64,000 nt of DNA from Neobacillus sp. DY30 (GCF_030123065.1 NZ_CP126093.1:5276001-5340000); one strand, 5' to 3'; counted from the first letter of the stretch, positions 1-9,388 are shown. Numbers and translations: made by a program. Notes: generated by a model from the letters alone, not told the origin.

Positions 1-968
1 TTAATTGAGTATCTCTCTTTCACCTTTTCATCGACAGGAACATAGGGAGTGGTCATAAATTCGGTTGGAACGACCACAGAGCTTCGATCGACAATGCAAA
101 TATTATTAGGATGATAAAAATCATAATACTCGATATCAGTATTAGTCGTAATGATCTTCTTATTTGCTCCGAGCATTTCGATTGTTCTCATCGTAAGACC
201 TGTCTGCTTCGGATGCTGAATGTCAACAACAGCCTTAGACTGTTTTAATTTCGCGGTCAATTGTTCGCTTGGCAAACCGACAAAAGAAAAATCAGTGATT
301 TGACTGCCTTGTAATTCACTTGTTAATAGTTTTCGCTGATAATACATGATCTTACTTGGAATATATAAATAGTAAAAAACGTTTAAGTTATTTTTTTCAA
401 ATTGCTGTCTTACTTCATTTAATATCAGGTACCGATCACTATGTACGGTACCAACGAAAAATAAATCATAAATGAGTTCAGATTCTTCCTGTGCCAGTTC
501 TTCATATTCCTTGTCAAAAAACAAAGGTCTAAAGGTCAGTCCAAATTGATCGCAGTCCTTTTTATCAAAGGAAAAGACCTCATCAAATAAATCTAATTTC
601 TCAAGTGTATTCACTTTATTCGCAACAGAATCCCATAACATCAGTACCAATCTCGCATTAGGGTTCATTTTCCTAACATTTCTCAAAAAAGATTTTGGTG
701 TCGCTTCTGCCTGGCAAATAAACACGTAATCATAAGTTTTGCCATTAATTTTAGAGGTAATGTCTTCATAATGCTTATTAATCTGTACAGTAACAAAGTT
801 CCGATTGATTCGCAGCAATGCTTTTGACAGAAAAGTATTGGAAGGGCGCTCATCAAAGTAATCGACTTGAGCACCCATTGCTTCCATTGCCCGCATTATT
901 TTTTTATGATAATTAAAAAATAATGGACATAAAAACAAAATCTTTTTATTTTTTAGCTGGCCATTCAT
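1..968 (-). CDS. Glycosyltransferase-like polysaccharide biosynthesis protein, truncated by the window edge
   Basis: The frame stays open from an ATG at 968-966 to base 1, giving 322 visible codons with no stop, so the C-terminus lies outside the window. The start overlaps the stop of the epimerase gene by one base (TAATG), which implies translational coupling. The protein begins with a Rossmann-like strand (KKILFLCPLFF). Late on it carries a stretch like TMRTIEMLGANKKIITTN, which resembles the nucleotide-sugar-binding half of GT-B enzymes and of CgeB/LPS-core type proteins. I infer a cytoplasmic transferase for a surface glycan. The donor and acceptor are unknown. The family call is moderate; the coding call is strong. 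Confidence 0.7.
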   Translation of the reverse strand, partial: MNGQLKNKKILFLCPLFFNYHKKIMRAMEAMGAQVDYFDERPSNTFLSKALLRINRNFVTVQINKHYEDITSKINGKTYDYVFICQAEATPKSFLRNVRKMNPNARLVLMLWDSVANKVNTLEKLDLFDEVFSFDKKDCDQFGLTFRPLFFDKEYEELAQEESELIYDLFFVGTVHSDRYLILNEVRQQFEKNNLNVFYYLYIPSKIMYYQRKLLTSELQGSQITDFSFVGLPSEQLTAKLKQSKAVVDIQHPKQTGLTMRTIEMLGANKKIITTNTDIEYYDFYHPNNICIVDRSSVVVPTEFMTTPYVPVDEKVKERYSI

Positions 969-2107
969 TACTTGTATAATCCTTTTTTCTTCATTTCTTC
1001 AATCGATTTTTGGTAACGGTCTTCAACAACCTCTTGCTGATTTACCCAATCAACAAATTTGCTGATACCCTCTTCAAAGCTGACTTTTGGTGTAAATCCT
1101 AACTTCTCTTTGATCTTCGTCAAATCTGCAAAGTTATGCCGGATATCACCTAATCGGAAATTTCCGCTGATTTGAATTTCAGTGTCAGACTGATATTTTT
1201 CCTTTAAAACGTTTGCTACTTCAATAACCGTTGTCGGCACACCTGTCCCTACATTGAAGCTTTCAAAGTTTGCTTCTTCCTTTTCAATTCCAAGGATGGT
1301 TGCATCTACGATATCGTCAATAAATACAAAGTCTCTTGATTCTAGACCGTCCTCGAAAATGTTAATGTTATTGTTATTTTTAATAATCGTTGAGAAAATA
1401 GACAGGATTCCTGTATATGGGTTTTTTAATGATTGGCCTGGACCATAAACATTTTGATAACGGTAGCCAACAACGGGAATATTTAAAGATTTACCAACCA
1501 CCATACACATTTGCTCTTGAACTTGTTTGGTAATTCCATAAACAGAAGTTGGATGAATCTTGGTTTCTTCTGTTGTAGCCATAACTTCTACGTCTCGGTT
1601 ACAAATTGGGCATTTAACTTCGAAGTCACCTTTACTCATATCTGCTTCTGTTCTTTCAACAGGGTAAACCGTTCCATGCTCCGTACAGTGATACATTCCT
1701 TCTCCATAAATGGCTCTTGAAGCAGCTACAACAATTTTTTTCACTTGATGTTCTTCATTTGTCAAAATATCTAATAAATTTGAAGTTCCCTTCACATTTA
1801 CATCAATATATTTATTAATTTCATACATCGATTGACCAGTACCTGTTTCAGCCGCTAAATGCACGACGACATCCTGCCCCTTTAAGGCCTTTCTCCAATC
1901 ATCACTATTCACAACATCACCTTTAATAAAGGTAACTTTATCTCTTATTTTTAAGAACAATTCTGACGAGATACCGTCTTCTCCATGAATTTGTGGAGAT
2001 AAGTTATCAAGAACGGTTACCTCATATCCTTTATCCAATAATTTCAAGGCTAAGCTGCTTCCAATAAATCCTGCACCGCCAGTAATTAATACATTTTTTA
2101 ACATCAT
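968..2107 (-). CDS. NAD-dependent sugar epimerase/dehydratase with a Cys-rich insertion
   Basis: This extended SDR-family protein of 379 aa has the N-terminal NAD motif GGAGFIGS and the catalytic YGITK (Y-x3-K) near residue 190. Between the NAD domain and YxxxK sits an unusual insertion containing HCTEHG and CPICNRD, which looks like a small zinc-ribbon. Such insertions are known in a subgroup of nucleotide-sugar 4-epimerases, including dTDP-rhamnose-type epimerases. It probably makes a sugar nucleotide for the neighbouring transferases. AAGGAA at 2111-2116 sits 3 bp from the first ATG and 6 bp from the second (2104), so 2104 may be the true start. It is the first gene of the operon running to the window start. 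Confidence 0.85.
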   Translation of the reverse strand: MMLKNVLITGGAGFIGSSLALKLLDKGYEVTVLDNLSPQIHGEDGISSELFLKIRDKVTFIKGDVVNSDDWRKALKGQDVVVHLAAETGTGQSMYEINKYIDVNVKGTSNLLDILTNEEHQVKKIVVAASRAIYGEGMYHCTEHGTVYPVERTEADMSKGDFEVKCPICNRDVEVMATTEETKIHPTSVYGITKQVQEQMCMVVGKSLNIPVVGYRYQNVYGPGQSLKNPYTGILSIFSTIIKNNNNINIFEDGLESRDFVFIDDIVDATILGIEKEEANFESFNVGTGVPTTVIEVANVLKEKYQSDTEIQISGNFRLGDIRHNFADLTKIKEKLGFTPKVSFEEGISKFVDWVNQQEVVEDRYQKSIEEMKKKGLYK

Positions 2108-2168
2108 GAGTTCCTTCTTTCTTTAATAAAAAAGTTTTAACCTTCATTTTGGGAATGTATTGATTTCT

Positions 2169-2196
2169 ATTATACAAAATGTGTTCAAGAGTTCAA
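2169..2196 (-). promoter_or_regulatory. Sigma-A promoter for the epimerase operon
   Basis: On the minus strand, TTGAAC (2191-2196) is followed after 16 bp by a perfect TATAAT (2169-2174). It lies about 60 bp upstream of the epimerase start. The 390-bp gap 2108-2497 holds this promoter and a divergent one for the LCP gene, and nothing else that I recognise. Confidence 0.65.
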
Positions 2197-2400
2197 ATTT
2201 TCTCCTTATAAAAAAGGACAAGTTTCCTATGTAACAAGTTAAGAATGTTTACGTCTATATAGGTAGAAATTCAGCAGACGGTTACAGAGAATGACAAATC
2301 CCAACAAATCTCAGCCTAGATTTGGACCGTCTCCAAAAATTGATTATAGCAGTATCGTGTCAAACTTTGTACTTTTTTTGTAGATTATTAGCTTTTCCAG

Positions 2401-2429
2401 TTGAACTTCTGTATGTTCGGGTTTATAAT
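2401..2429 (+). promoter_or_regulatory. Sigma-A promoter for the LCP gene
   Basis: TTGAAC (2401-2406), a 17-bp spacer and TATAAT (2424-2429) form a near-consensus promoter 69 bp upstream of the LCP start. Confidence 0.75.
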
Positions 2430-2497
2430 TTATTCTGTGACTTTCTGACTGTTTTTCCCAAAAAAATTTAACCTTTAATAGTAGGAGAATACTATAT

Positions 2498-3487
2498 ATG
2501 ATTAATACTAGAATTAGAAAAAAGAAGAAAAAGAAGCTTAAAAAATGGATAACCTTTACTCTTTTGACCTTTTTAATCTTACTTGCCGGCGGCGGTTTAT
2601 ATTTCTTTAATGTTTACAATGATGTAGCAAGTGCTGTAGATAATATGAACAAACCGATTTCCAGAGAGGTCTCTGAAAAACGGGAAGAAAAGGTCGAATT
2701 TACGAAAAAAGACCCAATTTCGATTTTAATGGTGGGTATTGATGAACGTGACGGGGACAATGGACGTACAGACTCCATGCTGGTTTTAACAGTTAACCCT
2801 GAAATGAAATCTACTAAAATAGTAAGTATACCACGGGATACACGCACAGAATTAATCGATCCTGAGGATCCTGAAGACCCTTCTAAAGATAAGATTAATC
2901 ATGCCTATGCTTATGGCGGAATTGAGATGAGCATAGCAACCGTTGAGCACTTCTTAAATATCCCAATCGACTATTATGTAGAGATTAATATGGAAGGATT
3001 TAAGGATGTTGTTGACGCTGTTAATGGTATCGATGTTGATAACCAATATGCCTTTGAATTGGATGGGGTAACGTTAGAAGAAGGACCACAGCATTTAAAC
3101 GGTACTGAAACGCTCGCATACGCTCGAATGAGAAAACAGGATCCTCGCGGAGATATTGGACGTGGAGAACGCCAGCGTGAAGTAATCTCAAAAATAATTC
3201 AAAAAGGAAAATCATTATCTACGTTAACGAATTACGACGATATCCTTGATGCTCTTGAAAATAACATTAAAACAAACCTAACCTTAAGTGAGATTATCGG
3301 TATGCAGTCATCCTATAAGCCAGCTGCAGAAACCATCGATAAGATTGAAATAGAAGGTTCTAATGGATTCGTTGGAGAGGTTTATTATTACATGGTCGAG
3401 GATGAAACGAGACAATCCCTATCAGACCAATTACGACAACACTTAAACCTGCCTCCAGACACCGTGGCGGAAATTTACTCAAAATAA
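2498..3487 (+). CDS. LytR-CpsA-Psr (LCP) family wall-polymer ligase
   Basis: This protein of 329 aa has a short Lys/Arg-rich cytoplasmic N-terminus, one membrane segment (about 14-36) and an extracellular LCP domain. LCP signatures seen are ILMVGIDERDG, SIPRDTR, INHAYAYGG and AYARMRKQDPRGDIGRGERQ, whose Arg and Asp residues bind the polyprenyl pyrophosphate. The family (TagTUV in B. subtilis) moves wall teichoic acid or capsule from a lipid carrier to peptidoglycan. The position beside glycan genes fits this role. AGGAG at 2483-2487 serves ATG 2498. The gene is monocistronic, with its own promoter and a shared terminator. Confidence 0.9.
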   Translation: MINTRIRKKKKKKLKKWITFTLLTFLILLAGGGLYFFNVYNDVASAVDNMNKPISREVSEKREEKVEFTKKDPISILMVGIDERDGDNGRTDSMLVLTVNPEMKSTKIVSIPRDTRTELIDPEDPEDPSKDKINHAYAYGGIEMSIATVEHFLNIPIDYYVEINMEGFKDVVDAVNGIDVDNQYAFELDGVTLEEGPQHLNGTETLAYARMRKQDPRGDIGRGERQREVISKIIQKGKSLSTLTNYDDILDALENNIKTNLTLSEIIGMQSSYKPAAETIDKIEIEGSNGFVGEVYYYMVEDETRQSLSDQLRQHLNLPPDTVAEIYSK

Positions 3488-3490
3488 AAA

Positions 3491-3529
3491 AAACCCGATT
3501 TGACTGTCACTGACAATCAAATCGGGTTT
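3491..3529. terminator. Bidirectional Rho-independent terminator
   Basis: A 13-bp perfect stem (AAACCCGATTTGA, arms 3491-3503 and 3517-3529) is flanked by A and T runs. It sits between the convergent LCP and glycosyltransferase genes. Confidence 0.85.
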
Positions 3530-3530
3530 T

Positions 3531-4664
3531 TTAGTTGATTAATTTTTCATACGCTCTATAGGTCAGCTCAGCTGCACGCTGATAGGAATAGTCTTCAAAA
3601 TAACTTTCCGGCGGTTTTACCCTGTCCTTCTTAAGTGCAGTAAGGATGGCTTTTTTAACAGACTCTGCATCGTAAGGATTACAAATCTCTCCATACTGAT
3701 CAAATTTGTAGTAATGAACGGGGCAATATTCCACCGACGAAGCGACAATATTACAACCTGAAAAGAGTGCTTCTAAGCTGGACAGCCCTGGTGATTCTCT
3801 AAATGAAGGTAAGACATGAACCGCAGCCTTTCGATATAGTGCAAAGATTTCTTCATGGTCAATTTGATTAATAAAATGAACATTGCCCCTTTTATCAGCC
3901 AATTTCTTTACATATGCTGCGTATTTTTCATTATGGACCCTGCCGACAAACACAATTGGGATTTCAGGATGATTCTCCAAAGCCTTTACAACACTTGCCT
4001 GATTTTTTGTAGGTTCAATTCTGCCTACTTCAAGAACAATATTCTCTAATTTATTCAGCCAGTCAAGCGACAATTTAGTCTCAGATGAAGCCTTTAAATC
4101 TACTGCATTAGGAACAACGATGGTTTTTTTCATTAATCCTTCAAGGCCAAATTCTCTTTCTAAAATTTCTAGTTCCTCATTGGAATTAGGCAGTAAGATA
4201 TCTGCTTTTTCTAGAACTTTTCGTCTCTTTTCCACATAGTTTTTGCTGCCATATTGATCCCCTTTATTAAGGAGTAAGCCGGCAAATTTTTTCAAGTTCA
4301 TCACAAGATCTTTATAATTGTAGCTGTTTTTATTTATATTCATATAATTAAAGGTATTAATTAAGAACGTGTTGTAGATGTAGTGAGACAAATCCCAATA
4401 AATCGTGGAAAAGGTAAATTTCTTATTGTACTTTTCACATAAATCTACATACCTTAACGTTTCATCTATCGTTTGAATATTAAAGATATGAACCAAATCA
4501 GCATCTTGATGCTCTAAAAAATCAGTTTCATTTAAAGCAATCTCAATCTTTACAGGAAAGTTCTTTTCTAAAAACTCTTTCGTTTTGAGCATTTGTACCG
4601 TATCGCCGCCCCGGTGAGTCAGTGCGTCATTCCTGGTGGCAAATAAAACCTTTATTTCTCTCAT
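3531..4664 (-). CDS. Glycosyltransferase family 4 protein
   Basis: This 377-aa GT-B fold protein has N-terminal DALTHRGGDTVQML (acceptor side). The C-terminal donor-binding half carries VGRIEPTKNQ, VFVGRV, VHVLPSFRESPGLSSLEAL and the E-x7-E motif (ESPGLSSLE) of GT4 retaining enzymes. It acts at the cytoplasmic face, probably adding one sugar to a lipid-linked oligosaccharide. It follows the flippase gene by 18 bp in the same operon, so both probably serve the same surface polysaccharide. An AGGAATGG stretch just after the flippase stop is the likely ribosome site. The sugar specificity cannot be read. Confidence 0.88.
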   Translation of the reverse strand: MREIKVLFATRNDALTHRGGDTVQMLKTKEFLEKNFPVKIEIALNETDFLEHQDADLVHIFNIQTIDETLRYVDLCEKYNKKFTFSTIYWDLSHYIYNTFLINTFNYMNINKNSYNYKDLVMNLKKFAGLLLNKGDQYGSKNYVEKRRKVLEKADILLPNSNEELEILEREFGLEGLMKKTIVVPNAVDLKASSETKLSLDWLNKLENIVLEVGRIEPTKNQASVVKALENHPEIPIVFVGRVHNEKYAAYVKKLADKRGNVHFINQIDHEEIFALYRKAAVHVLPSFRESPGLSSLEALFSGCNIVASSVEYCPVHYYKFDQYGEICNPYDAESVKKAILTALKKDRVKPPESYFEDYSYQRAAELTYRAYEKLIN

Positions 4665-4682
4665 ATAATTACATCCATTCCT

Positions 4683-5936
4683 TTAATTTGCTTTTAAGAA
4701 TAAGATATGTCTCATCATATAGCCAACCATCAAAAAGTATAAGAAATACGTAAGGCTATATGCATATGTGACACCAATTAACCCAAACATTTTGATAAAA
4801 ATGATGGAGAGAACCGTAAGTGTGATGGAATAAAACAGTTCTGTAATGATTACATGTTTTGTCATTTCTTTAACAAGCATATTAAAAGAAATGAGCCAGC
4901 TGGCAATTTTGAAAAAGTCCCCAATGAGTTGAAATAAAAATAATTCTCTCATTTCTAGGAATTCCGCAGAATATAATATCAAAATGGCAATGTCCTTCAT
5001 GAAATAAACAGCTACCAAAATAACCGTCAGTATTGGGATAATAAGTTTATATCCATCAAATATTTCTTTTTTTAGTTTCAGATCATCTTTGATTTCTGAT
5101 AAACGCGGCAAGTAATACACACTTAACGACATGGTGATGAACATTAAATAGGTATCAGAGATTTTCGTAAGGCCCTGCCAATAACCAGCGTCGTCAAAAG
5201 ATAAGGTATCCGTAATATAATTTCGTATGATAATAAACGATACCGGAACGGTTAAAATATGAATCATTGACATAATTGTATAATTGGAATAACTTTTCAG
5301 AATCGAGCGGTCGACTTTCCTCAGCCTAATTTTTCTAACCCAATCTTCCTTCAATAAAAAGCCAATCGAGATTAAAAGAACCAGGGTTTGAGAAAGTACA
5401 TACGCATACATTGCACCTCTAAGTTCCCATTTAACCGTTAATAAAATCGAAAGAGCTAACCCAAAAAAGCTCTGTGTAACATTAATAAGTGTAAACTTCC
5501 TGATTTTCTTAAAACCATTTACGGCCGCAAGCAGGATACTGTTAACCGCATATAGAATAAGAAAGATTCCAATATAAATAAAAATGTCTGCATACTTTTC
5601 TGACCTAAATAACAGAACGGAAAGATACTTATGAAGCACAATGATCAGGAGCCCTGTAATTAAAGAAGCAATAAAAGAAATGGTGATCGCTGCATTTATG
5701 TATTTGATTTGGGTATCCTCTTCCTCACCATGGAAAGAAACATACTTTGTAACTCCCTGACTGATTGAAAAGTTACTCAAGTTGGAAACAATAGAAAAAA
5801 AGTTTTGCAATTGCCCGATCTGTGCAATACCCGCCGGTCCAACATACAGGGCAAGGACCTTATTGACAATAAATCCAGTTAAAATTTTGATAACTGTTGC
5901 AATGGAAGAAAGAAAACTAGTTTTTAGTAAGTTCAT
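4683..5936 (-). CDS. Wzx-like O-antigen/oligosaccharide flippase
   Basis: This protein of 417 aa is almost entirely hydrophobic, with about 12 membrane helices. The N-terminal pattern of MATE/MOP-superfamily translocases is visible (KILTGFIVNKVLALYVGPAGIAQIGQLQNFFSI, in shorter pieces). It resembles WzxE/RfbX enzymes that flip undecaprenyl-linked repeat units across the membrane. AAGGAA precedes ATG 5936. The gene is the first of a two-gene operon with the GT4 gene. No polymerase (Wzy) gene is visible in the window. Confidence 0.85.
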   Translation of the reverse strand: MNLLKTSFLSSIATVIKILTGFIVNKVLALYVGPAGIAQIGQLQNFFSIVSNLSNFSISQGVTKYVSFHGEEEDTQIKYINAAITISFIASLITGLLIIVLHKYLSVLLFRSEKYADIFIYIGIFLILYAVNSILLAAVNGFKKIRKFTLINVTQSFFGLALSILLTVKWELRGAMYAYVLSQTLVLLISIGFLLKEDWVRKIRLRKVDRSILKSYSNYTIMSMIHILTVPVSFIIIRNYITDTLSFDDAGYWQGLTKISDTYLMFITMSLSVYYLPRLSEIKDDLKLKKEIFDGYKLIIPILTVILVAVYFMKDIAILILYSAEFLEMRELFLFQLIGDFFKIASWLISFNMLVKEMTKHVIITELFYSITLTVLSIIFIKMFGLIGVTYAYSLTYFLYFLMVGYMMRHILFLKAN

Positions 5937-6004
5937 AATAATTCCTTTAGTATAGTAATATTTGTCGTAAAAAAATGGATTATGTCGCTCTATAATCAGT
6001 ATTC

Positions 6005-6033
6005 ATTCTAGCAATTATCCTATGTGAAAGCAA
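6005..6033 (-). promoter_or_regulatory. Possible promoter of the flippase-GT4 operon
   Basis: On the minus strand TTGCTT (6028-6033), a 17-bp spacer and TAGAAT (6005-6010) lie about 70 bp upstream of the flippase start. The -35 match is only moderate. Confidence 0.4.
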
Positions 6034-6072
6034 ATGAATATCCAAGCCCAAAATAGGTTTTGTATGTAAAAA

Positions 6073-6100
6073 AACTGCCTATCAACTAGGATAGGCAGTT
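6073..6100 (-). terminator. Rho-independent terminator of the PA14/glucosaminidase gene
   Basis: A 10-bp perfect stem (AACTGCCTAT at 6073-6082, ATAGGCAGTT at 6091-6100) is followed by T7 on the minus strand, a few bases after the stop at 6105. Confidence 0.85.
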
Positions 6101-6104
6101 CGAT

Positions 6105-9100
6105 TTATTTATTAATGAAATTGTAAAATTCTAGCGCATTATTGGCTATTTTTGCTGCCCATGCTTCATCTGTTGCATATTGGTGCCAGCTATTGTCAAA
6201 CCTCATATTATCAATCGTTGGTTTGCTTGTATAAGGGAAATAACCACCGGTATCCCATGAACGGTCGACATAATTCCCTTTTATGAAGTAGGCTCCTGCG
6301 ATAATTCCTCCTTCTGGAGTATCATAGTTATAAGCACCCTCATCTGGTCTTGAATCAATCGCACCTATTCCGTAAAAGTTATATTTTGCTTTTACAATTG
6401 ATGAACTTCCCCATCCAGTTTCTAAGGCGGAGTGCGCCAGTAAGTAAATGGCATTCAGTCCTGTTTCTTCCTGGGCTTTCATATAGGCATAGCCCATATT
6501 GGTCATAACAGTTGTTTTTCCGCCCGTCTTAAAGTTTATGAAACTATTAATTTGTTCTGCGGTAACATTTGCTTTCGTATTTAACGGAGTAAACATCGTA
6601 ACTTGATTTGTAAACCCTAATTTATTGAACTCGTATTTAATCACGTTATAGCCTTCGTTACCCCAAGGGTTATTTGCTCCCCAGATCCACCCTTTTTGAC
6701 CTGTTTGTGTTTGGATATAATACCATTCTGTATAAGCAGAACCCGGTACTGTTACATGATCCAACAGATACACACTTGAGCCGCTCGGAATGGTACCAAT
6801 ACTAGAACTAGTTTGAGAAGGACCGCTTCTAAAGGCCCTAGCTTCTTTAACCATCCAAGTATCTTCCATTAAATTTGTTTCAAGATAATCCTTTTGAACC
6901 CAGCCGATTAGACCATCCATCGTCTTAATTCTGGCAGCATAAAGCTTTTCTTCCAAAACATACACAGTGTCACCATAACCCAGTTCTAGCAATCTAGTAT
7001 ATGTTGGATTGTAAAATACAAGATGCTTGCCATAATCAATTAATTCCTCAAAACTGCGGTACGCAGGTAATTTTATTGAAGATACATATTTCACATTTTG
7101 AGAAGAATCCACTACTGGCTCCTGTTTAATCGGATTCTCAACTGATGGGGCCGGTGTTGATACCTGTGTTTGGACCTGCTTTTTGAAGTCAACAAAGATG
7201 TTTGCCAGACCGACACCTTCAAAGTACTCAACCTTTACTGTATGTCTTCCTTTGTTTAGGGAGACTTTTCCTGTCTTAAGATGGCCAGAAGTGCTAACCC
7301 AGGAATCAATCACCAGCTGATTGTCCACCCAAATTCGTGATCCGTCGTCAGCTCGTATTTGGAATTCATAGGTACCTTCTTCAAATTCCATACTTTTTGT
7401 AAATCGTGCTGAATATCCATCTACCGGGATGGATGGATGAGGAGAACCGGATTTCCAGTTAAAGTTGATATTTGCCAGCTTTGAAGCCGAGCCTTTTCCA
7501 CCTTCAACAACTGGATTTCCTTTTAACGTTTTGTTTGGATAATATTCCGCAACCCACGTATCCTCAATCGAGTTTTGGAAAGGTTCTAAGGAAACATCTA
7601 CTTGGCTGTTTCCTGCTCCCTCGTAGTAGTCGACTTCAATCCAATGAACATCTTTTTCTTCTGGTTTAGCACCAGTTATATCTGCGATTTGAACTATAAC
7701 AGCATTTTCTTTGATGACAGGTGCAGAACTCCAGCGGTCTAGTACCAACTTCCCATCCACATACACCCGAATACCATCATCAGCTGTGGCACGCAGGATA
7801 TATTCACCTGCTGAAATTCTCCTTGCTGAGGTAAAACGGGCTGAAAAAGAATCAGCCTTAATTCCCGCTATTGGAGAAGCCGTTCCATACTGTTGAGAAA
7901 GCTTTTTCAATTCTCCAGTTGGTGCAATAACCTTTGCAGCTGTTGGTGCACCTGACATGGTTTTATTTGAATAATGATAAGCCAGCCAGGAATCAAATGG
8001 AACTACATCGGAGAAAATACTTGCATTACCTCCGTCTTCGTAGTAATGGGTCTTAATCGTATGCAGACCTGTAGTAACACCTGTCCATAGAGCTTTGTTG
8101 GTCACCAATACAGGAGAATTACTCCAACGGTTGATTAGCAGCTGACCGTCCACTTCGACTTTAACACCATCATCACCTTGTGCTTGGATAAAGTAATCTC
8201 CTGCTGGCATTTCCTGAGTTTGGTCAAATACCGCAGTAAACTCATCTGCTGGTTTACCTGGACCTGGAGTGCCACTGCCCCAGTTATAGTGAACTTTAGT
8301 ACCTTTCTGGGTCGGTATTTCCGTGTATTTCTTATAGTCAACAAATAGATTAGCCAATCCGACACCTTCAAAGTACTCTACTTTTACTGTATGCCTTCCT
8401 TTTGCAAGATCGATTCTTCCTGTCTTCAGATGACCTGAAGTACTAACCCAAGAGTCAATAACTAACTGGTCATCGACCCATAAACGTGAGCCATCATCTG
8501 CTCGAATTTGGAATTCATATGTGCCTGCTTCAAATTCGAGATTCTTCGTAAAACGCGCGGAAAATCCATCTGTCGGGATAGAGGGATCCGGCGAACCTGA
8601 CTTCCAGTTAAAATTGATAGTATGAAGCTTTACAGCCGAACTTTTCCCGCCTTCAATAATTGGATTTCCCTTTAGTGTCTTATTTGGGTAATATTCAGCA
8701 ACCCAATTATCTTCGATGGAGCGTTGAAAAGGCTCAAAGGAAACGTCTATTTGACTATTAACGGCTCCTTCATAATATTCCACCTCTACCGAGTGAATAT
8801 CCTTTTCACCTGCTTTTGCATTAACCACATCAGCTATCATAAGTTTTACACCGTTTTCCCTAAGGACAGGTGCTGAGCTCCAGCGGTCTAGTACCAATTT
8901 CCCGTCTACATAAACGCGAACACCATCATCGGCAGTTGCTCGTAAAATATACTCCCCGGCAGGAAGTTTCTTCGCCGATGTATAACGGACGGAAAACTGA
9001 TCGCTCTTAAACCCTGCAATCGGCGAACCTTTACCATGATTCTCAGAAAGTTTTTTTAACTCTCCAATCGGCTCGATGATTTTCGAAGCAGTTGGATTAC

Positions 9101-9290
9101 CGGATAATGTCTTATTTGGATAATAGTAAGCCTGCCAAGACTCCAGAGGAACGGCGGCACTGTTTTCAACTATATTAGGTACATAGACGGGTTCATTTGC
9201 GTATACCTTAATACCTAAAGGAAGCATAAAAGTTATGAATCCTGCTCCGATATAACCTATTAAGTTTTTCCGTGACAAATTCCTTTTCAA
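6105..9290 (-). CDS. Secreted autolysin with five PA14-like modules, SH3-like region and GH73 glucosaminidase
   Basis: This 1061-aa protein begins with a signal peptide (about 1-31). Five PA14-like modules follow in the order A-B-C-A'-B' (about 50-705), each with the ADDGxRxxVD core. One or two SH3-like segments (about 755-890) come next, including RAFRSGPSQTSSSIGTIPSG. A C-terminal glucosaminidase (about 907-1061) carries HSALETGWG, whose Glu is the likely catalytic acid. The enzyme should cut the glycan strand of peptidoglycan, with the PA14 modules probably binding wall carbohydrate. The start is uncertain: AGGAG abuts the TTG at 9290, so the in-frame TTG at 9278 is an alternative. A hairpin lies in its leader. 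Confidence 0.88.
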   Translation of the reverse strand: MKRNLSRKNLIGYIGAGFITFMLPLGIKVYANEPVYVPNIVENSAAVPLESWQAYYYPNKTLSGNPTASKIIEPIGELKKLSENHGKGSPIAGFKSDQFSVRYTSAKKLPAGEYILRATADDGVRVYVDGKLVLDRWSSAPVLRENGVKLMIADVVNAKAGEKDIHSVEVEYYEGAVNSQIDVSFEPFQRSIEDNWVAEYYPNKTLKGNPIIEGGKSSAVKLHTINFNWKSGSPDPSIPTDGFSARFTKNLEFEAGTYEFQIRADDGSRLWVDDQLVIDSWVSTSGHLKTGRIDLAKGRHTVKVEYFEGVGLANLFVDYKKYTEIPTQKGTKVHYNWGSGTPGPGKPADEFTAVFDQTQEMPAGDYFIQAQGDDGVKVEVDGQLLINRWSNSPVLVTNKALWTGVTTGLHTIKTHYYEDGGNASIFSDVVPFDSWLAYHYSNKTMSGAPTAAKVIAPTGELKKLSQQYGTASPIAGIKADSFSARFTSARRISAGEYILRATADDGIRVYVDGKLVLDRWSSAPVIKENAVIVQIADITGAKPEEKDVHWIEVDYYEGAGNSQVDVSLEPFQNSIEDTWVAEYYPNKTLKGNPVVEGGKGSASKLANINFNWKSGSPHPSIPVDGYSARFTKSMEFEEGTYEFQIRADDGSRIWVDNQLVIDSWVSTSGHLKTGKVSLNKGRHTVKVEYFEGVGLANIFVDFKKQVQTQVSTPAPSVENPIKQEPVVDSSQNVKYVSSIKLPAYRSFEELIDYGKHLVFYNPTYTRLLELGYGDTVYVLEEKLYAARIKTMDGLIGWVQKDYLETNLMEDTWMVKEARAFRSGPSQTSSSIGTIPSGSSVYLLDHVTVPGSAYTEWYYIQTQTGQKGWIWGANNPWGNEGYNVIKYEFNKLGFTNQVTMFTPLNTKANVTAEQINSFINFKTGGKTTVMTNMGYAYMKAQEETGLNAIYLLAHSALETGWGSSSIVKAKYNFYGIGAIDSRPDEGAYNYDTPEGGIIAGAYFIKGNYVDRSWDTGGYFPYTSKPTIDNMRFDNSWHQYATDEAWAAKIANNALEFYNFINK
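7186..7997 (-). repeat. Internal duplication, copy 2 (modules A'-B')
   Basis: This part encodes SWLAYHYSNKT through FVDFKK and aligns with 8335-9146 at a constant offset of 1149 bp (383 codons). Repeated landmarks include YYPNKTLKGNP, RADDGSR and VIDSWVSTSGHLKTG. Confidence 0.8.
8335..9146 (-). repeat. Internal duplication, copy 1 (modules A-B)
   Basis: This copy encodes SWQAYYYPNKT through FVDYKK. The divergent single module C lies between the two copies (about 8000-8334). Confidence 0.8.
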
Positions 9291-9340
9291 CTCCTAGTAA
9301 ATTTTATATCTATTAAAACGAAATTTTAGTTTAGTAAAAT

Positions 9341-9388
9341 AAAAAAGCTGCTCTAGAAATCTATTTAAAAATAATTTCTAAAGCAGCT
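9341..9388 (-). terminator. Terminator-like hairpin in the leader of the autolysin gene
   Basis: On the minus strand a 15-bp stem with one U-G pair (arms 9374-9388 and 9346-9360) is followed at once by T6 (9341-9346), about 50 bp before the autolysin start. It can end a transcript before the coding region, as an attenuator or as the 3' end of a short RNA. The rest of the 326-bp gap 9291-9616 is very AT-rich, with no riboswitch class that I recognise. Confidence 0.6.
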
